A stretch of 64,000 nucleotides of DNA from positions 372,001-436,000 of the forward strand of contig CAVPHU010000010.1 in the NCBI GenBank assembly GCA_963704815.1, written 5' to 3'. This DNA comes from DATKWD01 sp963704815. Lineage in GTDB: Bacteria > Actinomycetota > Acidimicrobiia > Acidimicrobiales > Salinilacustritrichaceae. Below the pieces are notes generated by a model that saw nothing but the letters and a program-made list of their open reading frames with translations, searched no databases and had not been told where the DNA came from. Position 1 is the stretch's first letter. Each line of letters opens with the position of its first letter. A program made the position numbers and the translations under genes. Positions 52,445-60,815 of this stretch are shown here, piece after piece.

Positions 52445-53302
52445 CTACCAGTCGGCCTCGGGGTTGGGCGGGAACAACTCGTCGCGTGCTGCAGCCAGCC
52501 CGGCACAGTCCATGTCGTCGTCGACCCGCTGCCAGATCACCGGGTTTCGCTCGGGATCGTCGATCTGTTCCCACTGGGCCGGCACCAGGAACAGGTCGTT
52601 GGTCGCGCCGAGGACCAGTTGCTCGGAGCTGTCGGTGATGGTGCCCACCATGCGGTCGGCCGATTCCTGGGTGACGTCGTAGGCGAAGATCTCGCGTCGA
52701 GCGAGGAAGAGTTCGCCTTCGATCTCGTCGTTGAGCCTGATGCGAGCGGTCACCCCCGGGTTCCCGTCTCCGTCGGAATCGATGATGCGGGGATCGTTCG
52801 GGTCGGTCGGCAGCGGTTCGTTGGCCGGGTCGGCCAGGTCGATGCCGATCGGGGTCGGGGTGGCGGGTCGGACGACCCGTAGCTTGCCGTCCTCGAGCGT
52901 CACGTCGACCGGCGTGTCGATGGGGATGATGGCCGACGTCGCAGCGTCGGACATCGTCGTCTCGATGTTCTGGTCGTTCGCCGTGTCGGCATGGCAGAAC
53001 CGTTGGACGTTCCACAGCTCGCCATCGCGGAGCTCGAGGTCGGCGAAGCCGGTGCTGATGATGAGGGTCTTCATGATCTCGTCCTCGTAGGCCACCGCGT
53101 CGAAGTGGGCCCACCGGCCGACCAGGTCCTCGGCCCCCTCGGGCAACGACGAGGCCGCTTGTGGCGATGCCGCCTCGTCGGTCTCCTCGGCAGCGTCGGC
53201 CGATGGCGTGCCGTCGTCGGTCCCGCAGGCACTCGCCAGCGTCAGCATCGCAACTGCCCAGGCGGCGCCTCGGATCAGTCGCTGGTGTCTGGGCATCGTC
53301 AT
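52445..53302 (-). CDS. Lipoprotein of unknown function
   Basis: A 285-residue lipoprotein with signal GAAWAVAMLTLASAC (lipobox ASAC), an acidic Ala/Glu/Ser linker and a mature domain of about 240 residues. The first half contains LVGRWAHFDAVAYED and ELRDGELWNVQRFC; the second contains a DSDGDGNPG calcium-loop-like segment. No family is recognised. A second ATG at 53296 has a better-spaced AGGAG and could be the true start. Confidence 0.7.
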   Translation of the reverse strand: MTMPRHQRLIRGAAWAVAMLTLASACGTDDGTPSADAAEETDEAASPQAASSLPEGAEDLVGRWAHFDAVAYEDEIMKTLIISTGFADLELRDGELWNVQRFCHADTANDQNIETTMSDAATSAIIPIDTPVDVTLEDGKLRVVRPATPTPIGIDLADPANEPLPTDPNDPRIIDSDGDGNPGVTARIRLNDEIEGELFLARREIFAYDVTQESADRMVGTITDSSEQLVLGATNDLFLVPAQWEQIDDPERNPVIWQRVDDDMDCAGLAAARDELFPPNPEADW

Positions 53303-53488
53303 GTCTCCTGGAGGTGGGTGCTGGCGCCGGCGCAGCCGCCCGACGAAGCCAGCACCGTAGCCCCGAACACCGTTCGGGAGGGTGTCGGTGCCCCTCCGAC
53401 CCTGAGCGGAGCCTTCCATGAAAGACGCACTGGATTTCGTGAATCAGATTGCCTATGCTGCATCGGAGACGAGGCGAAAGGACCGTCC

Positions 53489-53731
53489 ATGCCGACCATT
53501 CCCGTCGATTCCCGTTCTCCCCAGCGAGCCGATCGTCCGGCACGGCGTCTCTGGGCAACAGCTCGGACGTTCGGTGCCCGCGGGGCGGCCGCCAATGCCC
53601 ACGCCGTGGTGGAAGCGAGGCGGCGACGAGAGCTCGAGGTCGAGTCGGCGCTCGGTCGCCTCCTCCGGACCAGAGGTGGCTCGGGACCGTTGCGCACCTC
53701 GGCGCCGGAGTCGGCACGTGCTGGCCACTGA
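53489..53731 (+). CDS. Small basic protein upstream of the baeRF-like gene
   Basis: An 80-residue Arg/Ala-rich protein starting MPTIPVDSRSPQRADRPARR. AAAGGA lies 7 bp before the ATG, a better ribosome-binding site than most here. Its C-terminus overlaps the next gene's GTG by 14 bp, which suggests co-translation. The middle is helical (AVVEARRRRELEVESALGRL). No family recognised; the basic composition would suit RNA or ribosome binding, but that is a guess. Confidence 0.5.
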   Translation: MPTIPVDSRSPQRADRPARRLWATARTFGARGAAANAHAVVEARRRRELEVESALGRLLRTRGGSGPLRTSAPESARAGH

Positions 53732-54767
53732 CCTCGATCTGCTGGTTCGCAATGCGGGGTGGCCCAGCGTCTCGGTGTTGTGCGGCGCAGATCGCGCCGA
53801 TTGGGATGGTCTCCGCCGCGATGCCGCCGACCGTCTCGACGAGGCGGTCGGCGACCGTTGGGCCGATCGCATCCTGGCCAGTCTCGACCGCGTGGGCGAC
53901 GCACTGGACGGTGGCAACTGGCCGTCGGTCGGGGTGTTCGCCAACGACGACTTCGCCCATGCCGTCTCGCTTCCGCAACCGGTGCGACCGAGGGTCGTGA
54001 TCGATGCGACCTTCGCCACCCGCGATCTGGTGGTCGGGATGACGCGTACCCCTCGATATCTGGTGCTCACGCTCGATGGCGGCGGCGCGCAGCTGTGGTC
54101 GGGTCTGGGACAGCGGCTCGCCCCCGCGCCGTCGGCCGGGCGATTCCCGCTCCAGTTCCCTGCTGCTCCGGCGCCCGAGGAGCGCCGCCAGAAGCGGGAA
54201 CCCTCACAGGTCCGCGATGCCCACATCGACCGGTGCCATCGGGACCTCGACCAGGCGTTGTCGAGGGCCGTGTCTGCCCAGGATCAGCGCCCGGTCTTCG
54301 TCGTGGGAGACCAGCGGAGAATTCACCGTTTCGTCGAGGCCAGCCATCTCTCGGGTCGGGTCACGGCGCTCGTGGCCGGACCGGCAACCGCACCGGGGCC
54401 CGAGTTGGCGGCGCTCATCGCACCTGAGCTCCAGGCCGACCGGGCGATCCGAGCCGACCGGGCCATCGAATCCGTCGGCAGCGGGATCGGAGCCAATCGC
54501 TTCGCCGCGGGCATCGTCGAGGTCTGGGATCTGGCCCACGAGGGTCGGGTCGAGTTGCTGGCGGTGGAGGAGGACTACGACTGCTCGGCGTCGATTGACG
54601 CGGACACCGGAGCCATCGAGCCGATCGACGCGCCGACCCCCGGGGGCATCGACGACGCCGTCGACGAGATCATCGAAGCCGTCCTCGCAGCCGGGGGCGA
54701 CGTCGAGGTCGTGGCGCCCGGGGCCATCGAGGACTGGGACCACATCGCGGCGCGACTACGACATTGA
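53718..54767 (+). CDS. baeRF-like (bacterial eRF1-related) protein
   Basis: A 349-residue protein related to the bacterial archaeo-eukaryotic release-factor-like families. The N-domain opens LLVRNAGWPSVSVLCGAD; the middle has PRVVIDATFATRDLVVGMTR, YLVLTLDGGGAQLWSG and RPVFVVGDQRRIHRFVEA. The C-domain ends GGIDDAVDEIIEAVLAAGGD and VEVVAPGAIEDWDHIAARLR, matching the eRF1 domain 3-type ending. Related proteins are proposed to act on stalled ribosomes or peptidyl-tRNA. No GGQ motif is visible. GTG 53718 is chosen because the upstream part of the frame is an Arg-rich shadow of the small ORF. Confidence 0.65.
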   Translation: MLATDLDLLVRNAGWPSVSVLCGADRADWDGLRRDAADRLDEAVGDRWADRILASLDRVGDALDGGNWPSVGVFANDDFAHAVSLPQPVRPRVVIDATFATRDLVVGMTRTPRYLVLTLDGGGAQLWSGLGQRLAPAPSAGRFPLQFPAAPAPEERRQKREPSQVRDAHIDRCHRDLDQALSRAVSAQDQRPVFVVGDQRRIHRFVEASHLSGRVTALVAGPATAPGPELAALIAPELQADRAIRADRAIESVGSGIGANRFAAGIVEVWDLAHEGRVELLAVEEDYDCSASIDADTGAIEPIDAPTPGGIDDAVDEIIEAVLAAGGDVEVVAPGAIEDWDHIAARLRH

Positions 54768-54805
54768 AGGCGCCGTCACGCGCTCACCGGTGACGAGTCG
54801 AACGC

Positions 54806-55072
54806 TCACTCGACTTCGATGAAGATGCACTCTCCCGGGCACTCCTCGGCCGATTCGATCGTGGCCTCGATCAGCGAATCAGGGACCCGTGCCATGCCTT
54901 CTGCGCCGCCGGGGAGACCGTGGCCGGGCTCGAACCGCTTCTCCTCGCCGTAGTGCTCGGCGGTCTCACGTACGTAGGCCAGTCCGTCGTCGTGCATCCA
55001 GAACACATCGGGAGCGATCTCCTCGCAGAGACCGTCGCCGGTGCACAGATCCTGATCGATCCAGACCTTCAT
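54806..55072 (-). CDS. Ferredoxin, 3Fe-4S/4Fe-4S type
   Basis: An 88-residue ferredoxin of the type that serves cytochromes P450 in actinobacteria. The cluster ligands are in CTGDGLCEEIAPDVF (C10, C16) and CPGECIFIEVE near the C-terminus. The IAPDVFWMHDDGLAYV block is typical. It is longer than the 63-65-residue classical form because of a 20-residue insert (YGEEKRFEPGHGLPGGAEGM). ATG 55072 follows GAGGAG at 5 bp. No P450 gene is in the window. Confidence 0.88.
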   Translation of the reverse strand: MKVWIDQDLCTGDGLCEEIAPDVFWMHDDGLAYVRETAEHYGEEKRFEPGHGLPGGAEGMARVPDSLIEATIESAEECPGECIFIEVE

Positions 55073-55166
55073 CGTTGCTCCTCGGGGTCGGCCACGGGGG
55101 GTGCCGCAGCGCCCCGCATGATACCGGGACCACGATTCCGGAAACAACGTTCTCGCGTCGGGGGAA

Positions 55167-55484
55167 TCAGGCGACCGGAGGGGTGGTGTGTCCGATCGCC
55201 TCGAGCAACTCGCCCACGTCGTGGTGGGCTTCGCGTGGGTGCCGCAGGGGTCGCGAGGGATCGAGCACGTAGTGGTTCCGTCGGCCCACCTTCTCGCGCC
55301 GGACGTACCCCGACCGTTCGAGGTCCGAGACGATGCCGACCGCAGTGCGTTCGGTGATGCCCACCCGGTCGGCGATGTCGCGCAGGCGAAGGTTCGGATC
55401 GTCGGCGATCGTCAGGAGCACGTGGCCGTGATTGGTGAGGAACGTCCATTCCACCTCGTCGCGGTCCTCGGATGGTTCGCTCAC
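55167..55484 (-). CDS. Winged-helix transcriptional regulator
   Basis: A 105-residue MarR/ArsR-like winged helix: TFLTNHGHVLLTIADDPNLR, then LRDIADRVGITERTAVGIVS as the recognition helix, then DLERSGYVRREKVGRRNHYV as the wing. It lacks Cys metal sites, so it is more like a general helper regulator of the MarR fold. GTG 55484 lies 8 bp after TAGGAT on the minus strand. It is divergent from the gene at 55622, which it may control. Confidence 0.8.
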   Translation of the reverse strand: MSEPSEDRDEVEWTFLTNHGHVLLTIADDPNLRLRDIADRVGITERTAVGIVSDLERSGYVRREKVGRRNHYVLDPSRPLRHPREAHHDVGELLEAIGHTTPPVA

Positions 55485-55608
55485 CGACCGTGATCCTACT
55501 TTCGACCACCCGCACTTCGTTGCCTGCGTCTCGACGCCCGAGATCCCATGCCGGTATCGACCTGCGTAGGAGGACCGGATCGAGATCGATCGCCCGACGC
55601 CGCGGCCC

Positions 55609-55614
55609 TACGGT
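55609..55614 (+). promoter_or_regulatory. -10 element, leaderless promoter of MPI-like gene
   Basis: TACGGT is followed by 7 bp and GTG 55622, supporting this start. Confidence 0.5.
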
Positions 55615-55621
55615 GGGCTCC

Positions 55622-56500
55622 GTGGAGATCCGTCCTCGCTACGACGCCGACCCGCCCATCGTGATCGACAGTCCGGTCGCCGACATCCGAACCCCCTTCC
55701 TCCGGCAGCGGCGTCGCCTGGTGTCGACCCTGCACGAACTGAGCCCCGACGAGTGGGCCGCGGCGAGTCGGTGCGACGGTTGGAGCTCGAAGGACGTGAT
55801 CGCCCATCTGGCCAGCACCGATGGGTTCTGGGGCGCGTCGCTGGCCGGTGCCCAGCACGACGAACCGACCCGGTACCTGGTGGGGTTCGATCCGAAGGCG
55901 ACGCCGGCCGCGCTGGCCGCTGCGGTCGGCTCGGTCAGCGCGGCCGACACCCTCGCCGGGTTGGCCGATGGGGTCGAGCGTCTGTGCGACACCGTCGAAG
56001 GCCTGCAGGACGATGACTGGGATCGCACGGCCGAGGCGCCTCCCGGGCACGTGTCCGTGCGCACGATGGTCCACCATGCGCTGTGGGACGCCTGGATCCA
56101 CGAGCGCGACGTGCTGCTGCCGCTGGGCCGCGACCTCGTCGAGGAGCCTGACGAGGTCACCGCCTGCCTCCGCTACGCGGCCGCGCTGTCACCCGCCTTC
56201 GGCGTCCAACACGATCCGAGCCGTCGCGGCAGCCTCGTGCTCGAGGTCACCGAGCCGGCGCGTCGGGTGGTGGCCACGATCGGCCACCAGGTCGTCGTCA
56301 GTGAGCAGGCCGGCGCCGGCGATGCCGCCGATTCTGTCGATGCCGCCGACACCCTCGTCATGAGGGGCCGCGGAGCGGAGGTGGTCGAGGTCCTGAGCGT
56401 TCGCCGTCCGCTCGACGCGTCGGTTCCGGCCGATCGTCGTTGGATGGTCGATGGACTGGCCGAAGTGTTCGAGACGACTCGAGACGGTGAGGAGGACTGA
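55622..56500 (+). CDS. Mycothiol-dependent maleylpyruvate isomerase-like protein
   Basis: A 292-residue DinB-superfamily protein of the actinobacterial maleylpyruvate isomerase N-domain type. Metal-site histidines are placed in SSKDVIAHLASTDGFW (about residue 60) and VRTMVHHALWDAWIHERDVL (about 145-160). The C-terminal 100 residues form a sterol-carrier-like domain (GSLVLEVTEPARRVVATIGH). Many members are uncharacterised mycothiol-dependent enzymes. The next gene starts right after its stop codon, with a GAGGAGG ribosome-binding site inside its end, so the two are an operon. Confidence 0.82.
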   Translation: MEIRPRYDADPPIVIDSPVADIRTPFLRQRRRLVSTLHELSPDEWAAASRCDGWSSKDVIAHLASTDGFWGASLAGAQHDEPTRYLVGFDPKATPAALAAAVGSVSAADTLAGLADGVERLCDTVEGLQDDDWDRTAEAPPGHVSVRTMVHHALWDAWIHERDVLLPLGRDLVEEPDEVTACLRYAAALSPAFGVQHDPSRRGSLVLEVTEPARRVVATIGHQVVVSEQAGAGDAADSVDAADTLVMRGRGAEVVEVLSVRRPLDASVPADRRWMVDGLAEVFETTRDGEED

Positions 56501-56501
56501 C

Positions 56502-57107
56502 GTGTCCGAGGTCGAGGTGTTCGCCGACGTGTGGTGCCCGTTCACCCACGTCGGGCTGCGGCGGTTCGTCGAGCAGCGGTCCGGTCGTGGGGCCGAGGTC
56601 GGTTTGCGGGTTCGCGCGTGGCCGCTCGAGCTGGTCAACGGAGCGCCCCTCGATGCTGACTTCGTCGCCGAGGAGATCGACGAGATCCGTGCGCTCGTCG
56701 CCCCCGACCTGTTCGAGGGATTCGACCCCGCCCGCTTCCCGAGCACGACGCTTCCTGCGCTCGAGCTGACCACCGCGGCCTATCGGTCCTCGGTGTCGGC
56801 CGGGGAAGCCGTGGCGCTCGAGTTGCGCGACCGGCTGTTCGAGCGCGGCGAGGACATCGGAAGCGCCGACGTGCTGGCCGACGTGGCGGCGTCGCACGGG
56901 GTCGTGGTCGACCCGGACACGGATCTGGTGGAGGCGGACTGGGAGGAGGGCAAGGCTCGCGGTGTCCTCGGGTCGCCGCACTTCTTCACGCCCGGCGGCG
57001 ACTTCTTCTGCCCGGCGCTCGACATCGAGAAGGTCGACGGCCACCTGCGAATCACTGCGGACCCCGAGGGATTCGACGCCTTCCTGCAGAGCTGCCTTCC
57101 CCACTGA
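56502..57107 (+). CDS. DsbA-family thioredoxin-fold protein (FrnE-like)
   Basis: A 201-residue protein with a thioredoxin-fold start (VEVFADVWCPFTHVGLRRFV) carrying WCPF-T instead of CxxC, a helical insert, and GVLGSPHFFTPGGDFFCPAL with the cis-Pro before the last strands. Single-Cys members are often isomerase- or transferase-like (2-hydroxychromene-2-carboxylate isomerase/FrnE relatives). GTG 56502 follows GAGGAGG. Co-transcription with the MPI-like gene suggests a thiol-dependent pathway. Confidence 0.82.
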   Translation: MSEVEVFADVWCPFTHVGLRRFVEQRSGRGAEVGLRVRAWPLELVNGAPLDADFVAEEIDEIRALVAPDLFEGFDPARFPSTTLPALELTTAAYRSSVSAGEAVALELRDRLFERGEDIGSADVLADVAASHGVVVDPDTDLVEADWEEGKARGVLGSPHFFTPGGDFFCPALDIEKVDGHLRITADPEGFDAFLQSCLPH

Positions 57108-57116
57108 CCGGGCCGG

Positions 57117-57734
57117 TCAGGCTGGTTTGATCGCCGCGCCTTCGGTGAACCAGGACCAGGGCTTCGGACCACTCGCGTACCGCGACTCCACCCGTTCGAT
57201 CTCGAACCCCGCGACCGAGACCAGTTCGCCGATGTCGCGGGTGAGATGGCACCCGTCGGCCACGCGCTTCTGGATCGGCTCGATCCGGCGTTGCCAGCTG
57301 GCGATCGAATCGTCGGGTGCCAGGCCGTGTTCGAGGAAGTGGAAGCGCCCTCCCGGTCGCAGGACCCGTCGGACCTCGGCCAAGGCGACCTCGACGTCGG
57401 GGATCGTGCACAGCGTGAACGTCGACAGCGCACCGTCACAGCTCTCGTCGTCGAGCGGGATCGACTCGCCGTCGAGGCCGATGTGTTCGACCCGGACGGG
57501 TGAATCGGTGATGCGGGGTTCGGCGAGGCGGCGGGCGGTCGCAGCCGGCTCGACGGCGTAGAGGACCTCGACCTCGGGCGGGTACACGGGCACGTTGAGA
57601 CCCGAGCCGAAGCCGATCTCGACCACCGTGCCCGACAGCCCGGCGGTCACCCGTTCGCGCCAGCGGCGGAGTTCGGCGGTGCCACACGCCCGGTCGACCA
57701 GCCGGGGGAGCACGTGGTCTCGGTAGACACCCAT
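57117..57734 (-). CDS. SAM-dependent class I methyltransferase
   Basis: A 205-residue Methyltransf_11-type enzyme. Motif I is VVEIGFGSGLNVPVYP (about 37-52), the acidic ribose-binding residue is in YAVEPAATAR, and post motifs are DGALSTFTLCTIPDVEVALA and EVRRVLRPGGRFHFLEHGLA. The latter is close to the UbiE/phosphatidylethanolamine methyltransferase-like family. ATG 57734 follows GGGAGAG. It converges with the DsbA-like gene, the two stops only 9 bp apart. Confidence 0.88.
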   Translation of the reverse strand: MGVYRDHVLPRLVDRACGTAELRRWRERVTAGLSGTVVEIGFGSGLNVPVYPPEVEVLYAVEPAATARRLAEPRITDSPVRVEHIGLDGESIPLDDESCDGALSTFTLCTIPDVEVALAEVRRVLRPGGRFHFLEHGLAPDDSIASWQRRIEPIQKRVADGCHLTRDIGELVSVAGFEIERVESRYASGPKPWSWFTEGAAIKPA

Positions 57735-57774
57735 CGATCAACTCTCCCACTGCTCGTCCGTCGGCGCGAAAGCC

Positions 57775-57826
57775 CGTTCTGGTGAACGAATGTTGTTGCG
57801 GGCAACAACATTCGTTCACCAGAACG
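57775..57826. repeat. 25-bp perfect inverted repeat (near-complete 52-bp palindrome)
   Basis: Two 25-nt arms, beginning CGTTCTGGTGAACG and ending in its complement, are separated by only two bases (GG at 57800-57801). It lies in the 209-bp gap between the methyltransferase start (57734) and the end of the SCO6745-like gene (57944). No T-run follows on either strand. It could be a strong hairpin terminator for the upstream minus-strand gene, a protein-binding site, or a remnant of a small mobile element. Confidence 0.85.
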
Positions 57827-57943
57827 AAGATGGGTCACGTCGGCAAGGTCTGGTTCGAAATGGAGAAGACGGGCGGGCCGAGTCGATGGAACACGCTCCG
57901 CGCCCTTCGGGTGAGGCGATGGGCAGCCCGGAGCGGAGTCGGC

Positions 57944-58813
57944 TCAGCCGCTCTCGTCGCGGATCCGTGACGCGGGCTGGTAGTTCGGGCCGGCGGTGAG
58001 GTCGACCCTGGCCAAGAGCTGTTCGCACGGCGGCTCGAACTCCTCGGCGAACCGGATGGAGGCGGCTTCGCCCAGCAGTCTCCACGGCAGGTCGGTGAGC
58101 CGGTCGGTCTCGTCCTCGATGCGCTGGCGCAATGCGATGCCGTCGTCGGTCACCTCGGCATCGACCACGAGGCCCTTGGCCTCGAGCGACGCCCATCCGG
58201 CGGCGGTGTCCTCCGGAGTCGTGCCACGCGATTCGGCCAACCAGTCCTTCTCGTAGCCGACCCATGCGTTGTGCACGATCGAGGCCTCGGGCCCTGACAG
58301 ATCGGCCGCCGCGACGAGCGCCCAGTGGGTGTCGCCCCGCCATTCGCGGACGCAGTTCACCGCGTGCCAACCCGACAGCACCGGGTCGGTCGGCCGTGGC
58401 ATGCGCAGGTGAGCCCCGTAGAAGACCCGGCCGAGCCTCGGAAGTCGGTCGACGATCGGCCAGAGGTCGGGCCCGAGCCGTTCGAGGGGTTCGAGGATGC
58501 CGGGCGCGTGCTCGGCCAGGCCTTCCAGTACGGCTTCGTCACGCGCAGCCCACACCTCGTCGAACGTGGTGTGCTGCTCGACGAGGTCGCAGGCCATGGC
58601 GATGCCGAGCGGGCTGATCGAGCCGAACGCGGCCTCGACCGCCACCGGACCGGCCGGGCCGAGAGGCGCGGCCCGCGCTGCGATGTAGCCGAGTGGGCCG
58701 GGCAGACCCATCGCCTCGAACCGGGCAATGGCTCTCGGCTCCCAGAAGATCCAACCGATGGTGGTCTGCACCGAGCGGGCGTTGCGCCGGCTGATCGCCG
58801 TCCAATCCGTCAT
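57944..58813 (-). CDS. SCO6745-like protein
   Basis: A 289-residue cytoplasmic helical protein, similar in pattern to the actinobacterial SCO6745 family. Blocks are IFWEPRAIARFEAMGLPGPL, GYIAARAAPLGPAGPVAVEA, AFGSISPLGIAMACDLVEQH and VREWRGDTHWALVAAADLSG. The C-terminal third (GWASLEAKGLVVDAEVTDDG) reads like a winged helix. Function unknown; the family is widespread in high-GC actinobacteria. TACCGT lies 6 bp before ATG 58813 on the minus strand (leaderless). Confidence 0.65.
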   Translation of the reverse strand: MTDWTAISRRNARSVQTTIGWIFWEPRAIARFEAMGLPGPLGYIAARAAPLGPAGPVAVEAAFGSISPLGIAMACDLVEQHTTFDEVWAARDEAVLEGLAEHAPGILEPLERLGPDLWPIVDRLPRLGRVFYGAHLRMPRPTDPVLSGWHAVNCVREWRGDTHWALVAAADLSGPEASIVHNAWVGYEKDWLAESRGTTPEDTAAGWASLEAKGLVVDAEVTDDGIALRQRIEDETDRLTDLPWRLLGEAASIRFAEEFEPPCEQLLARVDLTAGPNYQPASRIRDESG

Positions 58814-58819
58814 GGGCCG

Positions 58820-58825
58820 ACGGTA
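58820..58825 (-). promoter_or_regulatory. -10 element, leaderless promoter of SCO6745-like gene
   Basis: On the minus strand TACCGT is followed by 6 bp and ATG 58813. Confidence 0.5.
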
Positions 58826-58857
58826 GCCAACCGGTCGGCGGAGCCGGAACGGTCAGT

Positions 58858-59484
58858 TCACTCGGCGAGGACGGCGTACAGCTTCTTGCGCGCCTTGGTG
58901 AGGACTTCGAGCGCGGCGGCCCGTTGCTCGTCGGTCCCGAACCTGCCGATCTGGCGGGCCTGGCCTTCGAGCTCGGCCATGGCCGTGCGGAGGTCTCCGC
59001 CGCGGCCCGGCCCTGCGGCGTCGGCCCAGGGCAGGGGAGCGTCGGGGTCCTGTTCGGCGATCCGTTCGCGTCCTGCGTCGGTCAGCTTGTACTGCCGCTT
59101 GCCCGATCCGTCGTCGGTGCCCTCGATCAGGCCCTTCTCCTCGAGGCGGCTCAGCGCCGGGTAGATGGAGCCGGGGCTGGGCCGCCAGTTCCCGTCGGTT
59201 CGCTCCTCGAGCTCGGCGATGATCTCGTAGCCGTGCATCGGCCGCTCGGCCAGCAGCACGAGTGCGCTCCGGCCTGCAGTGCCTCGACGGGTTCGTTCCC
59301 GCCCGCTGCGGCCTCCTGGTCCGCCCCGGTGGGATCCGGGGCCTCGGCCGTGTCGTTTCCTGGGTCCGTTCATGCGGCCCCCTCCTCTTCGGTTGCGACC
59401 CGGCCCACGGCGCTGCCGTGACCCCGGTCGATCGTGTGCTTCGTGGTCTCTGGTTTCTTCGTTGCTGTGGTTGTGCGTGGCCAT
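58858..59484 (-). CDS. PadR-family transcriptional regulator
   Basis: A 208-residue PadR regulator with an unusual 65-residue Arg/Gly/His-rich N-terminal extension (RQRRGPGRNRRGGGRMNGPR). The winged helix is LVLLAERPMHGYEIIAELEE, then GNWRPSPGSIYPALSRLEEK and YKLTDAGRERIAEQ (about 73-140). The C-terminal dimer helix ends KARKKLYAVLAE. It should repress its own gene and a nearby target through the palindromes at 59543-59557. Confidence 0.88.
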   Translation of the reverse strand: MATHNHSNEETRDHEAHDRPGSRQRRGPGRNRRGGGRMNGPRKRHGRGPGSHRGGPGGRSGRERTRRGTAGRSALVLLAERPMHGYEIIAELEERTDGNWRPSPGSIYPALSRLEEKGLIEGTDDGSGKRQYKLTDAGRERIAEQDPDAPLPWADAAGPGRGGDLRTAMAELEGQARQIGRFGTDEQRAAALEVLTKARKKLYAVLAE

Positions 59485-59542
59485 GGGCCTGACGCCTTTC
59501 TGTCTTCGTTCGTGGGAGACCTTCTCCCGTCGGACAGTATAA

Positions 59543-59557
59543 CGATATATCGCGATA
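59543..59557. promoter_or_regulatory. Overlapping palindromes, candidate PadR operator
   Basis: CGATATATCG (59543-59552) and TATCGCGATA (59548-59557) are two perfect 10-bp palindromes overlapping by 5 bp. They lie just upstream of a -10-like TATACT (minus strand, 59540-59535) for the padR gene. The A/T-rich patch stands out from its surroundings. Confidence 0.6.
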
Positions 59558-59632
59558 GGTTGTTCCACAACGCGGCGAACACCCTGGATCAGGGTGCGCC
59601 TCGGGTGTGCGGGAGGACTCGTCCGGCGATCC

Positions 59633-60706
59633 TCAATCCATGATGACGACGGTTCGACCGGTCGTGGCCCGGTTGGCCAGGTCGGTCAGGGCCTGCGGGA
59701 TGTCCTCGAAGTCGACGACCCTTCCCACGACGGAGCGAACCGCACCCCGATCGAACAAGGCCACGATGTCGGCCATGATCTGCGCGCCGCGGTCACCCGA
59801 TGCGAAGTTCCAGCCCATCGCCGTCTTGACCAGCGATCGGATCTCGTCGGTCGCGTAGGCGAGGAGCACCCCGCACAGGTGGATGTTGGCCGTGGCGAGT
59901 CGCCGGGGCACGACGAACGGCACGTCGGCGACGTCCTTGTTCGAGGCGAACCCCATCATCAGATAGCGGCCGTTGTAGGCGGTGCACGTGATCGACGGCT
60001 CGAAGACGGCTTCCCCGACGTTGTCGAACACGACGTCGACACCGAGGCCGTTGGTCTCGGCGAGCACGACCTCGGCGAAATCGGCGGTCGTGTAGTCGAT
60101 CGCCACGTCGGCGCCGAGCTGGCAGCACCGTTCGACCTTCTCGGCCGATCCGGCCGTGGCGATCACGCGCGCGCCGAGGTGGGAGGCCAGCTGGATGGCC
60201 GCACTGCCGGACCCGCCCGCGCCGGCGTGGATCAGGACCGTTTCGCCGGGCTGGAGATCGGCCCGATCGACCAACCCGAGCCACGCGAGGTGGAAGGGGA
60301 AGTAGAGCGCCGCCGCGTCGGGAAGCGGGATCCGCTCGGGCATCTCGAAGGTCGACACCGCCCCGCAGACGGCGTACTCCGCGTATCCGCCGTGTGCCTC
60401 CTTCGACATGGCGACCACCCGCCGTCCGAGCCACGCCTCCGCTCCGTCGCCGCAGGCGTCGACGATGCCCATCACCTCCATGCCCGGGATGCTGGGCAGC
60501 TCGGGCGTGACCATCATGTTGCCGCCGGTGACCCGTTCGAGGTCGTTGAGGTTGAGCGGGATGGCCTTCACCTCGACCCTGACCTCACCGGCACCGGGTC
60601 GGGGCACCTCGACGGTGTCGAGCCGGAGCACATCGAGTGGCGTGCCGTACTCGTGGGTCCGCCAGGCCCGCATCGTGTCGGGCGCAGTCTGCGCATCAGC
60701 GGCCAT
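59633..60706 (-). CDS. MDR-family NADPH:quinone reductase-like oxidoreductase
   Basis: A 357-residue medium-chain dehydrogenase/reductase. The substrate domain has PRPGAGEVRVEVKAIPLNLN and PSIPGMEVMGIVDACGDGA; the cofactor domain has GETVLIHAGAGGSGSAAIQLA, with a GxGxxG-type Rossmann turn (about 153-173). No structural or catalytic zinc Cys set is present, which points to the zeta-crystallin/quinone reductase branch. It probably uses NADPH. ATG 60706 follows GGAGG at 7 bp. It is divergent from the sulfotransferase gene. Confidence 0.88.
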   Translation of the reverse strand: MAADAQTAPDTMRAWRTHEYGTPLDVLRLDTVEVPRPGAGEVRVEVKAIPLNLNDLERVTGGNMMVTPELPSIPGMEVMGIVDACGDGAEAWLGRRVVAMSKEAHGGYAEYAVCGAVSTFEMPERIPLPDAAALYFPFHLAWLGLVDRADLQPGETVLIHAGAGGSGSAAIQLASHLGARVIATAGSAEKVERCCQLGADVAIDYTTADFAEVVLAETNGLGVDVVFDNVGEAVFEPSITCTAYNGRYLMMGFASNKDVADVPFVVPRRLATANIHLCGVLLAYATDEIRSLVKTAMGWNFASGDRGAQIMADIVALFDRGAVRSVVGRVVDFEDIPQALTDLANRATTGRTVVIMD

Positions 60707-60815
60707 CGTCGTCCTCCACCGTCGGTGGCGGGACGGTAGCCGCAGTAGGTTCGCCCGACCGGGCGTCGTGTCAGTGGACCCGGCGCGGACGGGCACCGAG
60801 GGGACGGGACACCCG

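Noticed and set aside
57780..57830. Two mirror ORFs starting in the arms of the palindrome
   Set aside because: Both begin with the same few residues only because the arms are complementary; neither has support as a gene.
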